64,000 nt of DNA from an uncultured Clostridia bacterium (GCA_944345705.1 CALVML010000001.1:49574-113573); one strand, 5' to 3'. Counted from the stretch's first letter, positions 8,374-18,160 are shown. Numbers and translations are program-made. The notes: generated from the sequence alone by a model not told the origin.

Positions 8374-8515
8374 ATATTACCAGAAACCGAACTTGCTTGC
8401 AAGGGTGAGGCTGATGGTCATACACACTATGTGATGGACACAATTTATTGTGTTTTTGCGTTTAGCAAATTTAAAATTTAACTTGTTTAAATTTTAACAT
8501 CACATAGTTTATATT
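8374..8515 (+). repeat. Cloverleaf intergenic repeat, single copy (unit A)
   Basis: One unit of a repeat family also present at 47339-48030 and 57314-57578. An outer perfect 10-bp stem CTATGTGATG/CATCACATAG (8427-8436 with 8498-8507) encloses three nearly contiguous hairpins: ACACAAT/ATTGTGT (8438-8453), TTTGC/GCAAA (8455-8469) and TTAAAATTTAA/TTAAATTTTAA (8471-8497). A fourth hairpin CTTGC/GCAAG lies upstream (about 8392-8403), flanked by GAA on the left and GTGAGGCT on the right. The unit lies between yebC and ruvC. No coding potential. Confidence 0.88.
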
Positions 8516-8618
8516 TTGAATATTATGCCACTTTGTAATGAGTGGCATTTTTGATTTGATAATTATTTTATATTTAAAATAATCTTACGAAAGTTCAAAA
8601 CAAAGATGTTATAAATAT

Positions 8619-8647
8619 TTGACTTAAAAGTGATTATGTAGTAAAAT
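8619..8647 (+). promoter_or_regulatory. Promoter of ruvC, start-proximal
   Basis: TTGACT (8619-8624) and TAAAAT (8642-8647) are 17 bases apart. The ruvC ATG begins seven bases after the -10 element, exactly where transcription should start. No ribosome binding site is present, so a leaderless transcript is predicted. Confidence 0.7.
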
Positions 8648-8653
8648 TTAAAC

Positions 8654-9142
8654 ATGGTAATTTTAGGAATTGATCCGGGATATGCAATAATCGGATATGG
8701 TGTAATAGATACAAATGCAAAAGATATGGTGCTCGATTATGGTGCAATTACTACACCTAAAGAGGACACTTTGCCGATAAGGCTTGAAAGTATTGAAGCA
8801 AGTTTAAAATATTTGTTTGATAAATATAAACCTGATGTGGTAGCGATAGAGGAACTCTTCTATTTCAAAAATCAAAAGACTGTCATACAAGTGGCTCAGG
8901 CTAGAGGCGTCATCATTTTAGCTTGTCAAAAATATTGTGGAAATATTTATGAATACACACCACTTCAAATAAAGCAAGCATTAACGGGACAAGGTAGAGC
9001 AGAAAAAGCTCAGGTTCAATATATGGTGAAGGCTATATTAGGACTAGATTCCATTCCTAAACCTGATGATGCCGCAGATGCTCTTGCGGTTGCGATTTGT
9101 CATAGTCAAACAAGTCCTATGTTAAACGCAAACAAGGCATAA
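8654..9142 (+). CDS. ruvC: Holliday junction resolvase RuvC
   Basis: RuvC cuts four-way DNA junctions symmetrically after RuvAB branch migration. At 162 residues it has normal length and the RNase H fold with acidic catalytic residues in LGIDPGYAIIGYG (Asp near residue 6), VVAIEELFYFKN (Glu pair) and PDDAADALAVAICH (C-terminal Asp residues). ATG 8654 is the natural start because the conserved first strand follows at once. It lies 79 bases before ruvA and has its own promoter with no leader. Confidence 0.95.
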   Translation: MVILGIDPGYAIIGYGVIDTNAKDMVLDYGAITTPKEDTLPIRLESIEASLKYLFDKYKPDVVAIEELFYFKNQKTVIQVAQARGVIILACQKYCGNIYEYTPLQIKQALTGQGRAEKAQVQYMVKAILGLDSIPKPDDAADALAVAICHSQTSPMLNANKA

Positions 9143-9221
9143 TAAATCAAATTTGTAGATTAATACATTTTTATATTTGCTTTAGTTTGCTGTTGCAAAA
9201 AGTACTTTTTAAAGGAGAATT

Positions 9222-9812
9222 ATGATTTCATTTTTAGTAGGAATAATTGAAGAAAAAAACGATACAAGCGTTATTGTAAATGTCAATGGAGTTGGCTATG
9301 AAGTCAATGTTTCTTCGAACACATTGGTCACTTTACCTATAGGCGAAATGGTTAAAGTTTTAACATATCTCGCAGTTAGGGAAGATGGAATATATCTCTA
9401 TGGCTTTTCTACACATGAAGAGCGAGAAATTTTTAATAAACTAATAACTGTCAGCGGTGTTGGTCCAAAAGTGGCATTACAAATTTTGTCTGGCCTATCT
9501 TTATCTGATTTATGCATTGCTATCGTCAAGGAAGATACAAAACTTTTATCTAAAATAAAGGGACTTGGGAAAAAGACAGCCGAAAGAATTTGCTTAGAAT
9601 TAAAGGATAAAATCTCTCCACTATCTTTTGGCGACAATTCTGATAATTATCAAGATGACTACAACGAAGATGCGTTGCAGATGGCAATTGATACTCTGGT
9701 AAGTTTGGGAATTAACAAAAATGATGCCTATATGTTAGCAAGAGCCAATGCTGGAAATAATGCCACAGCTGAAGAAATAATTACAAAATCAATTAGGGGG
9801 TATCAAGGCTAA
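9222..9812 (+). CDS. ruvA: Holliday junction branch migration protein RuvA
   Basis: RuvA forms tetramers that hold the Holliday junction flat for RuvB. The 196-residue protein has an N-terminal OB-fold (residues 1-63, ending [16 protein letters not shown]), a double helix-hairpin-helix region with [16 protein letters not shown] and [19 protein letters not shown], a flexible acidic linker and the RuvB-binding C-terminal domain. AAAGGAG (9210-9216) precedes it. The stop codon overlaps the ruvB ATG by one base. Confidence 0.95.
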   Translation: MISFLVGIIEEKNDTSVIVNVNGVGYEVNVSSNTLVTLPIGEMVKVLTYLAVREDGIYLYGFSTHEEREIFNKLITVSGVGPKVALQILSGLSLSDLCIAIVKEDTKLLSKIKGLGKKTAERICLELKDKISPLSFGDNSDNYQDDYNEDALQMAIDTLVSLGINKNDAYMLARANAGNNATAEEIITKSIRGYQG

Positions 9813-10825
9813 TGGAAGACATCAATAGATTTGTAACCAGCACAAAAAATATGACTGATGCTGAAATCGAAAACTCTCTTAGGCCAAATAGTTTTGATGA
9901 ATATATAGGTCAAACAAAGGTTAAAGAAGCGTTATCAGTCTATATTCAAGCTGCCAAAAATAGAAAGGAAAGTCTAGACCATGTTTTATTATATGGCCCA
10001 CCAGGACTTGGCAAAACCACTTTAAGTCATATCATAGCAAATGAACTTGGCTCTCAATTTAAAGTAACATCGGGCCCAGCTATTGAGCATGCTGCTGATC
10101 TTGCTGCAATACTAACCAATCTAAATCAAAATGATGTTTTATTTATTGATGAAATTCATAGATTAAATAAAACAGTGGAAGAAATTCTATATCCTGCTAT
10201 GGAAGACTTTGCTTTAGACTTTATTGTAGGTAAGGGACCAAGCGCAAGAAATATGCGTCTTAAAATAAAGCCTTTTACTTTGATAGGGGCAACTACGAGA
10301 GCTGGCATGCTTACCAATCCACTCCGTGATAGATTTGGTGTGATTTGTAGGCTTGAACTATATAGCGAAGATGAACTCGCTATAATCATTAGAAGATCAG
10401 CCAAAATTTTAGGCATATCTATAGAAGATGATGCATGCAGGGAAATTGCAAAACGCTCACGCGGTACGCCAAGAATTGCCAATCGACTGCTAAAACGCGT
10501 AAGAGATTATGCACAAGTATTAGGCGAGGGCGTTATCAATAAACAAATAGCTGACAAAACTTTGCAAATAATGGAAATAGACGAACTTGGGCTTGATAAT
10601 ATAGATAGAAAGATTATGCTTTCGATTATCAATAAATTCAGTGGTGGACCAGTTGGACTTGATACTCTAGCTGCTACCATTAGTGAAGACTCGTCAACTA
10701 TCGAAGATGTTTATGAACCATATCTTTTACAACTTGGATTTATTTCAAGAACTCCAAGGGGTAGGGTAGCATTAGAACCTGCTTATAAACATTTTGGCAT
10801 ACCATTTTTAGATAAGCAATCTTAG
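9812..10825 (+). CDS. ruvB: Holliday junction branch migration ATPase RuvB
   Basis: A 337-residue AAA+ motor that drives branch migration with RuvA. Visible motifs are the Walker [10 protein letters not shown] (near residue 65), Walker [10 protein letters not shown], sensor 1 [12 protein letters not shown], the arginine-finger region [12 protein letters not shown], sensor 2 [13 protein letters not shown] and the C-terminal winged helix ending with [17 protein letters not shown]. It is coupled to ruvA by a one-base overlap. RuvC, A and B are therefore all present in order. Confidence 0.97.
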   Translation: MEDINRFVTSTKNMTDAEIENSLRPNSFDEYIGQTKVKEALSVYIQAAKNRKESLDHVLLYGPPGLGKTTLSHIIANELGSQFKVTSGPAIEHAADLAAILTNLNQNDVLFIDEIHRLNKTVEEILYPAMEDFALDFIVGKGPSARNMRLKIKPFTLIGATTRAGMLTNPLRDRFGVICRLELYSEDELAIIIRRSAKILGISIEDDACREIAKRSRGTPRIANRLLKRVRDYAQVLGEGVINKQIADKTLQIMEIDELGLDNIDRKIMLSIINKFSGGPVGLDTLAATISEDSSTIEDVYEPYLLQLGFISRTPRGRVALEPAYKHFGIPFLDKQS

Positions 10826-10924
10826 AGAATTCTTTTAAAACTAAATTAATTTGTTAGACCTGCCGACGATCTTATACTAACAATATGACTAATAATTTAA
10901 AAAGAAAATTAAAAATATGCTTAA

Positions 10925-10975
10925 AAAATATTGCCGTCTTTTTAATACAAATATAGAGTTAAATAGCAATATTTT
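10925..10975 (+). terminator. Possible terminator after ruvCAB
   Basis: A perfect 10-bp inverted repeat, AAAATATTGC (10925-10934) with GCAATATTTT (10966-10975), has a 31-base loop. The tail is short in T residues, so termination is uncertain. Nothing else between ruvB and queA looks structured. Confidence 0.35.
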
Positions 10976-11040
10976 CTTTAACTAAATATATTTTAAACCA
11001 ATTTGATATACTATATATATGAACTTATAAGGAAAAGAAG

Positions 11041-12084
11041 ATGAATAAAAATAATATAGACTTAATGAAAAAAAGCAGTTACTATTACGATTTGCCACAA
11101 GAGTTAATTGCACAGACGCCAATAGAACCTAGAGATCAATCGCGTCTATTAGTTTATAATAGACAAACAAAAAAGATAGAACATAAAATTTTTAAAGATA
11201 TAATTGATTATCTCAAAGCAGGTGATGTACTTGTTGTCAATAATACAAAAGTTTTGCCGGCAAGATTATATGGCTACAAAGATACAGGAGCAAAAATAGA
11301 AGTTCTTTTACAAAAAAGACTTGACTTATATACTTGGGAAGCTATTTCGAAACCTTTTAAAAGACTAAAGATTGGTACTATTTTAACATTTAGTAAAAAT
11401 CTTTCATGTGAAATTATAGAAAAAGGGAAATACGGGCTTTGCAAAATCAAATTTATTTTTGAAGGTGTATTTGAGGAAAGATTGTCCGAGGTAGGTCAAA
11501 TTCCATTGCCTCCATATATCCATGAAAAACTTCAAAACAAAGATAGATATCAAACAGTATATTCAAAAGTAGAAGGTTCGTCTGCCGCTCCAACAGCTGG
11601 TTTACATTTTACAAAAGAACTTTTGCAAAGAATAAAAGAAAAGGGGATTGAAATAGTCGAAGTTTTACTTCATGTAGGACTTGGAACATTTAAACCTGTT
11701 AAAGAAGAAAATATTTTAGATCATCAAATGCACAGTGAATATATTGAAATGTCGCAAGAGAACGCTGATATTATAAATAAGGCAAAACAAGAAAACAGGA
11801 GAGTGATAGCTGTAGGAACAACAAGTGTCCGAGTACTTGAAAGCTGTGCTGATGAAAATGGTAAAATTCATGCAATAAAAAAAGATACAGATATATTTAT
11901 CTATCCTTCATATAAATTTAAAGTTGTTGACGGACTTATTACAAACTTCCATCTTCCTGAAAGTACACTTATCATGCTTGTATCGGCATTTGCTGGTTTT
12001 GACGAAACAATGCAAATCTATAACGAGGCAGTAAAATCTCAATATCGATTTTTCTCATTTGGAGATGCTATGTTCATAATATAG
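11041..12084 (+). CDS. queA: S-adenosylmethionine:tRNA ribosyltransferase-isomerase
   Basis: QueA adds the cyclopentenediol ring to preQ1 in the tRNA wobble position, giving epoxyqueuosine. The 347-residue protein shows the family motifs [50 protein letters not shown] and [21 protein letters not shown] precedes ATG 11041. tgt follows after 143 bases, and the pair covers the tRNA-dependent steps of queuosine synthesis. No preQ1 synthesis genes occur in this window, so preQ1 may come from elsewhere in the genome or by salvage. Confidence 0.95.
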   Translation: MNKNNIDLMKKSSYYYDLPQELIAQTPIEPRDQSRLLVYNRQTKKIEHKIFKDIIDYLKAGDVLVVNNTKVLPARLYGYKDTGAKIEVLLQKRLDLYTWEAISKPFKRLKIGTILTFSKNLSCEIIEKGKYGLCKIKFIFEGVFEERLSEVGQIPLPPYIHEKLQNKDRYQTVYSKVEGSSAAPTAGLHFTKELLQRIKEKGIEIVEVLLHVGLGTFKPVKEENILDHQMHSEYIEMSQENADIINKAKQENRRVIAVGTTSVRVLESCADENGKIHAIKKDTDIFIYPSYKFKVVDGLITNFHLPESTLIMLVSAFAGFDETMQIYNEAVKSQYRFFSFGDAMFII

Positions 12085-12111
12085 TAGGTTATATGCACAT
12101 ATAACATACTA
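12082..12111. repeat. Inverted repeat between queA and tgt
   Basis: TAGTAGGTTATAT (12082-12094) pairs with ATATAACATACTA (12099-12111), leaving one internal mismatch and a four-base loop. It overlaps the queA stop codon. There is no T-run, so it is a weak terminator candidate; an mRNA-stabilising hairpin is equally possible. Confidence 0.4.
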
Positions 12112-12206
12112 TATATAGTATAATCATAGTATTTCATATAAATTATTATAAAAAATTTCCATAAAGAAAACTCATTTGAGTATAATTTTAAATTTCAAAT
12201 TTTTAA

Positions 12207-13355
<1,149 letters not shown>

Positions 13356-13887
13356 AAAAATTAAAAAAAGTGAATAATTATATCAAACCTGCACAACATA
13401 ATAGCGTGAAGGAGATATGCTTCACATTATAGAAGGAAGTCAAGAATATTTGGGATATCAAATAATTTTGGCTTCTTTTTATTTTATGCAAACATTAAAG
13501 TGTAGATAAATTATAAAAATGCAATAGACTTGCATTCGAATTTCTCGATTTCCCTTAAAATCGTAGTTTTTTTGAATAAAGAAAAAAACAAGGATCAATG
13601 TCTAAGTTATTTTAACATCTTGACAAATCGCGATCCTTAATATAACATAGTAGAAAATTATTTACAATTTTTCTGTCGTATTTATCAGTCTATAATTTTT
13701 ATGATTTCCAAATTCTATATTTTCATTAGGCTAACCGTGGATAGATAGCATGATTTCGCACAACAGCATTGAACTTAAACACCATAATCTCAATTAATAA
13801 ATCTTTCTCACTTTCTTATATGATTGTTATTTAATATTGATTTATCTATTTTAATTTTTAAAACAATCTTATAAACATTTATAAAGA
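13356..13887. other. Gene-free stretch between convergent tgt and recombinase
   Basis: No gene is seen. The left part holds a GTGAAG/CTTCAC hairpin (13406-13425) with ATAAT/ATTAT outside it, then the terminator listed separately. A longer spaced inverted repeat AAGGATC/GATCCTT lies around 13591-13639. The rest is AT-rich and unstructured to the eye. Confidence 0.5.
13436..13480 (+). terminator. Rho-independent terminator after tgt
   Basis: GAAGTCAAGA (13436-13445) pairs with TTTTGGCTTC (13466-13475) with two G-U pairs. The stem extends through TATTTG/CAAATA after one mismatch and is followed by TTTTT. It ends the queA-tgt unit; an additional hairpin just upstream (13406-13425) may be part of the same 3' end. 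Confidence 0.8.
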
Positions 13888-14928
13888 CTAATTTTCAGAA
13901 TTTAGTTTTACTTTATCTGCAACACTTTTTCTCATGTCTTCGCTGATGGCAGCGTAGTGTTTCTTGGTCGTATTTACATCCTTATGACCTAATACATCCG
14001 CTACAATATAAATATCACGCGTTTCTTTATATAAATTTGTGCCGAAAGTACTTCTTAATTTATGCGGCGATATTTTTTTAAGAGGAGATGCAATTTGTGC
14101 AAATTTTTTCACTAAGTTTTCTACAGCACGGATAGAAATTCGTTTATTTTGAAGGGATATAAACATTGCCTTTTCTTCTTTTGGCAACTCAAGAGTTGCG
14201 CGTTTTTCAAGCCATGTTTTTAGTGCCATAGCAACTTCATTAGAAAAATACAACATTGTTTGATTTCCACCTTTTCTTGTAACTAAAAAGGCATTTTGTG
14301 TAAAATCAAAATTCTCAATATTTAAACCAACAAGTTCTGAAATTCTTATGCCTGTACCTAAAAATAATGTTATGATAGCATTATCTCGTTCGAAGGTATT
14401 TTTATTGTACTCTCTTTGTCTATCTGTAAATTCTGTAGGGGATTCAACGGCATTTAAAAGCCTTGATACTTCATCTTTTTCAAGTCTTATAATTTCCTTA
14501 TTATGCAATTTAGGAGTGTCGATTTTACTTGCAACATTTGCTTCAATCATATCATGATTAAAAAGATACTTGAAAAAACTGCGCAAAGAAGCAAGTTTTC
14601 GAGCCTTTCCTTTTTCATCATTTTTATATTGTTTATCGTTTAACTGATAAAACGATAAATAAGATAGATATTGTTCTAGGTTTCTAGATTTAATTTTGTT
14701 TATATCCTCCAAAGTAATTTCACTTTCTTTCTTATGAAATACAAATCTTGATAAATAATTAAAAAAAACATATAAATCCATGGCGTAATTATATCGCGTT
14801 AAAGAAGATGTATTATTTTCAATACCTATAAAATAGTCGAGGCAAAAGTCGGGGAGTTGTTCTAGATATTTCGACATTTTTAATCTATTGCTTAGATCTC
14901 TTTTTTGATAAAAACTTGTTTTTTCCAT
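13888..14928 (-). CDS. Tyrosine recombinase, XerS-like
   Basis: A 346-residue site-specific recombinase with an N-terminal core-binding domain (about residues 20-135) and a catalytic domain. All active-site residues are seen: Arg195 (LGTGIRISELV), Lys219 (TRKGG), His289 and Arg292 (HKLRSTF), His315 (LGHKD) and Tyr325. The single-protein layout with LEQLPDFCLDYFIG at the start and VTRKGGNQ resembles XerS, the one-recombinase chromosome dimer resolution system of streptococci. It stands alone on the minus strand with no excisionase or phage genes beside it, which favours a housekeeping role over an integrative element. The 14-base sequence at 14975-14988 upstream recurs in a hairpin at 17812. 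Confidence 0.8.
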   Translation of the reverse strand: MEKTSFYQKRDLSNRLKMSKYLEQLPDFCLDYFIGIENNTSSLTRYNYAMDLYVFFNYLSRFVFHKKESEITLEDINKIKSRNLEQYLSYLSFYQLNDKQYKNDEKGKARKLASLRSFFKYLFNHDMIEANVASKIDTPKLHNKEIIRLEKDEVSRLLNAVESPTEFTDRQREYNKNTFERDNAIITLFLGTGIRISELVGLNIENFDFTQNAFLVTRKGGNQTMLYFSNEVAMALKTWLEKRATLELPKEEKAMFISLQNKRISIRAVENLVKKFAQIASPLKKISPHKLRSTFGTNLYKETRDIYIVADVLGHKDVNTTKKHYAAISEDMRKSVADKVKLNSEN

Positions 14929-15251
14929 ATTGTTATAATAGCATATTTTTCTAAAAAATCAAACAAATTTCAATATCTATGCGTAAAATACTATGATTTT
15001 TTAAGTTGTTCTTGATTTAATCATAAAATACTGTCAAAAATATAAATGAGATTTTATAACTGGCAAAATAATATAATATCTTCTTTTATTAAAACAAAAA
15101 AAGTATTTTATTTAATTGAAAAAATTGACTTAATAGAAAAATAACATTATAATTAAAATGAACAGGATATATTCTATTATTTTAATATAAAAGAGGGGTT
15201 TGTAATTATAATAAATATTTCCTAATGCAAATACGAATAAAAGGAGCTAAA
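14929..15251. other. Divergent intergenic region between recombinase and serS
   Basis: No gene. Close to the recombinase start is TATTTTTCTAAAAAATC (14943-14959) followed by an AT-rich spacer and ATTTCAA, an arrangement reminiscent of a recombinase core site. ATCTATGCGTAAAA at 14975-14988 is shared with the nested hairpin at 17812-17845. The serS promoter (15125-15153) and a leader of about 90 bases fill the right part. No T-box motif (GGTGGNACC-type) was found before serS. Confidence 0.5.
15125..15153 (+). promoter_or_regulatory. Promoter of serS
   Basis: TTGACT (15125-15130) and TATAAT (15148-15153) are 17 bases apart. The start site would lie near 15160, about 90 bases before the serS ATG. 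Confidence 0.8.
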
Positions 15252-16541
15252 ATGATCGACATAAATTTAATTAGAAATAATCCAGAATTAGTAAAAGAAA
15301 ATATAAAAAAGAAATGTCAAGATGAAAAATTACCTGTGGTTGATGAAGTAATTGATTTCGATAAAAAAGCAAGGACTTTGCAACAAGAAGGTGATGATCT
15401 TCGTGCTAAACGCAATAGTTATTCAAGTCAAATCGGCGCTATGATGCGTGAAAAACAAATTGACAAAGCAAACGAATTAAAGAACATTGTTAAAGCAAAT
15501 AACGAAAGGATAGAAAATATAGATTTACAATTGCAGGAATTAAATAAGGAGATTAAATCTATTATGATGAAAATTCCAAATATTATTGCTGACGATGTTC
15601 CTGTAGGCAAAGATGATAGCGAAAATGTAGAATTAGAAAAATTTGGCGATCCAATTGTACCTGACTATGAAATTCCATATCATGCTGATATTCTTGAAAG
15701 TATCAACGGGTTAGACAAAGAAAGTGCTGGCAGAACAAGTGGCACAGGTTTCTATTACCTAATGGGCGATGCAGCAAGATTACATGAGGCTATGATTGCT
15801 TATGGACGCGATTATATGATTGACCAAGGATTTACTTATTGTATTCCGCCTTTTATGATTAGAAGTGATGTTGTAAATGGCGTTATGAGTTTCGCCGAAA
15901 TGGAAGCCATGATGTATAAGATTGAAAATGAAGATCTATTCCTAGTTGGAACAAGCGAACATAGTATGATAGGCAAATTTAAAGGACAAATTATAAGCGA
16001 ACAAGATCTGCCAATTAAAATGACATCTTATTCTCCATGTTTTAGAAAGGAAGGCGGTGCGCATGGGCTTGAAGAACGCGGATTATATAGAGTTCATCAA
16101 TTTGAGAAACAAGAAATGATTGTAATATGCAAGCCAGAAGATAGCATGGATTACTATAATAAGATGTGGAAATATACAGTAGATATCTTCCGCAATCTTG
16201 AAATACCTGTTCGAACACTTGAATGCTGTAGCGGAGATTTAGCAGATTTAAAAGTAAAAAGTTGCGATGTTGAAGCTTGGAGCCCAAGACAGAAAAAATA
16301 TTTTGAAGTAGGTTCTTGCTCAACACTCGGCGATGCTCAAGCTAGAAGATTAGGAATAAGAGCAAAAGGTGAAAAAGGAACATACTTCTTGCATACTTTA
16401 AACAATACCGTTCTTGCTTCTCCAAGAGCGCTGATAGCATTTTTAGAAAATAATCTACAAGCAGATGGAAGCATAAAAATACCAGCAGTTTTACAGCCTT
16501 ATATGGGCGGTAAGACATCAATAATACCAAAACAAAAATAA
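15252..16541 (+). CDS. serS: Seryl-tRNA synthetase
   Basis: SerRS charges tRNA-Ser and feeds tRNA-Sec synthesis where present. The 429-residue class II enzyme starts MIDINLIRNNPELVKENIKK. Its long coiled-coil arm (about residues 30-100) contacts the tRNA. The catalytic core has motif 2 around SPCFRKEGGAHGLEERGLYRVHQF and motif 3 NNTVLASPRALIAFLENN. ATG 15252 is chosen because AAAGGAG (15240-15246) precedes it; an in-frame ATG nine codons upstream has no site. The gene appears to be single, with its own promoter. Confidence 0.96.
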   Translation: MIDINLIRNNPELVKENIKKKCQDEKLPVVDEVIDFDKKARTLQQEGDDLRAKRNSYSSQIGAMMREKQIDKANELKNIVKANNERIENIDLQLQELNKEIKSIMMKIPNIIADDVPVGKDDSENVELEKFGDPIVPDYEIPYHADILESINGLDKESAGRTSGTGFYYLMGDAARLHEAMIAYGRDYMIDQGFTYCIPPFMIRSDVVNGVMSFAEMEAMMYKIENEDLFLVGTSEHSMIGKFKGQIISEQDLPIKMTSYSPCFRKEGGAHGLEERGLYRVHQFEKQEMIVICKPEDSMDYYNKMWKYTVDIFRNLEIPVRTLECCSGDLADLKVKSCDVEAWSPRQKKYFEVGSCSTLGDAQARRLGIRAKGEKGTYFLHTLNNTVLASPRALIAFLENNLQADGSIKIPAVLQPYMGGKTSIIPKQK

Positions 16542-16637
16542 GTTTTTATTAGATATCTAAATTATTTATTATAATTGTATTAAATTCACTAATGTGAATA
16601 CTTAAATAAACAATCTTTCTTTAAAAAAAGGAAAAAT

Positions 16638-17627
16638 ATGGGTAAATTATTAATTAATAAGGAATTGATCACAAATGTTGCAAATCTCGAGAATAGAAAA
16701 TTTATCAAACAAACCAACAAAATAGTGAATAATTTAGTTGGATTTACTGTTAAACACTTACAAGACAAACTATCTTTTATATCACCCGAAAATGTTATTT
16801 TGCAACCGGCAAATGAACTTCTGACTGGAGCTATTGTAGATAGCTCTGATTTTACCTATATTCTAGGCGTTAATAGTCCGCAACTTGAAATGAACACCTT
16901 AAAAGGTAAATCTTTTTGGGAAAATTTTAAAGAAAAACTAAAATATGCTTGGCAAAATCGAAAATCAATTTTTAATAGAAGGAATCGTAAAAAACGCCGA
17001 AAAAAGAAGAAAAACAATGATTTGGAAATTGAAAAATCGAATAATAAGCCAGTAGTATTAGAAAAATATAAAATTTATAATTTATTAGATGACATACAAA
17101 ACAGTATCGTGCTGTTTTTGTCAGAAACAAGTTTGACTTATCTTTATGATAACCGAATAGAAATAATAGGAAAAGATGATTTTGGAGCTAATACCAGAAT
17201 AAAAATCTATCCAATGATATTTGATGGTAAAAACTATAAATATTATATAGATAAAAAACAAGGATTTTTGAAAATAGATATTGATAATCGAATAAATAAA
17301 GTTCAAGAGAAAATCAATAATGTTGGCAATAACTTTTTTAAGATACTAAAAATTTTGAATTATCTTTTCTACAACACAAACAATTATAATTGTAATCAAA
17401 TTTTCTTAGAAAGTGTAATATGCTCAGTTCCAGACAAGATGTTTCAAGGTGATGATATTTATAATGTGTTTGTTAAAATAATTAATTATTTATCAATTAA
17501 TTCTTTGAATGTAATTTCTATTAATAATCCAAAACTTACTATATATAAAGATATTGCATGTCAAAATTCAGTAATAGGTTTTCGTAAAATGATTAACTCA
17601 ATTGTAAATGAAACAAAATCAATATAA
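16638..17627 (+). CDS. Nucleotidyltransferase-like protein with polybasic insert, unknown function
   Basis: A 329-residue protein I could not name. The C-terminal half, with FFKILKILNYLFYN, the segment IFLESVICSVPDKMF and the final ISINNPKLTIYKDI region, resembles the helical half of bacterial nucleotidyltransferases of the OAS/CD-NTase superfamily. Where the GS...DxD active site would be expected (about residues 62-80) the sequence is TGAIVDSSDFTYILGV, without a clear Asp-x-Asp pair. Between the two halves is a run of basic residues (about 114-125: RRNRKKRRKKKK). AAAGGAAAAA precedes the ATG. It follows serS and is followed by 700 bases of palindrome-rich DNA. The fold assignment is an inference; activity is doubtful. 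Confidence 0.4.
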   Translation: MGKLLINKELITNVANLENRKFIKQTNKIVNNLVGFTVKHLQDKLSFISPENVILQPANELLTGAIVDSSDFTYILGVNSPQLEMNTLKGKSFWENFKEKLKYAWQNRKSIFNRRNRKKRRKKKKNNDLEIEKSNNKPVVLEKYKIYNLLDDIQNSIVLFLSETSLTYLYDNRIEIIGKDDFGANTRIKIYPMIFDGKNYKYYIDKKQGFLKIDIDNRINKVQEKINNVGNNFFKILKILNYLFYNTNNYNCNQIFLESVICSVPDKMFQGDDIYNVFVKIINYLSINSLNVISINNPKLTIYKDIACQNSVIGFRKMINSIVNETKSI

Positions 17628-17798
17628 ATATAAAATCAATTATAATAAGTATTATTAATTATAAATAAAAAATGCACATATAAGCATATTTTGAAATCAA
17701 GAAATAAGAATGAATTTTGTACCAAAACTAAAGATCTAAAATTAATATAAGAAAAATTAAAGTTATAAAAAAATAACATAATAGTTTTAAAAATAATG

Positions 17799-17865
17799 CT
17801 AGTATGCGGTCATCTATGCGTAAAACTTGTGTTTTACGCATAGATAATAAAGTTTTGCATACTAG
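17799..17865. repeat. Nested palindrome (hairpin within hairpin)
   Basis: The outer arms CTAGTATGC (17799-17807) and GCATACTAG (17857-17865) enclose a perfect 15-bp palindrome, ATCTATGCGTAAAAC (17812-17826) with GTTTTACGCATAGAT (17831-17845), loop TTGT. A run of seven T residues follows shortly after the outer arm. The outer arms match the palindromes at 18086 and 63832, where the two arms are separated by only AAT; here the inner palindrome appears to have been inserted between them. Confidence 0.85.
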
Positions 17866-18085
17866 TGTTTTTTTACTCCCTATCAAAAATATCCTATAAT
17901 TATCACTCATAAAAGTCTTAAAATATCATTAAAAATTTCTGGACGTTCCACTCTAACCTTATTATACGTTTTAAATTTTCTGTTTTGCACTTTCATATTT
18001 AATATATTGATATGGGTTTATTCCTTTTATATCACCTATTATTTGCTATAAAACATATTTTTTAACCTTTATTTTTTTTGTTATG

Positions 18086-18108
18086 ACTAGTATGCAATGC
18101 ATAATAGT
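18086..18108. repeat. CTAGTATGC palindrome, copy 2
   Basis: ACTAGTATGC (18086-18095), AAT, GCATAATAGT (18099-18108): the same palindrome as at 63832 with one mismatched pair. It lies 24 bases before the -35 of the PadR-type gene promoter, so it could also serve as a protein-binding site. Confidence 0.65.
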
Positions 18109-18131
18109 TTATATAAATATTTAAAAATATG

Positions 18132-18160
18132 TTGACTATTAAATTTTCTTGTTCTATAAT
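18132..18160 (+). promoter_or_regulatory. Promoter of the PadR-type membrane gene
   Basis: TTGACT (18132-18137) and TATAAT (18155-18160), spacer 17. The predicted leader is about 165 bases long, unusually long for this window. Confidence 0.8.

Noticed and set aside
13381-13480. Signal recognition particle RNA
   Set aside because: A GGAAG sequence is present, but the conserved helix 8 loop pattern is not.
13888-14928. Integrase of a prophage or integrative element
   Set aside because: No phage, excisionase or conjugation genes flank it, and the protein resembles the housekeeping XerS type.
15154-15251. T-box for serS
   Set aside because: The leader is about 90 bases, too short, and no GGTGG-type core was found.
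17728-17910. 60-codon minus-strand frame
   Set aside because: It crosses the nested palindrome, has no ribosome binding site and no family-like sequence.
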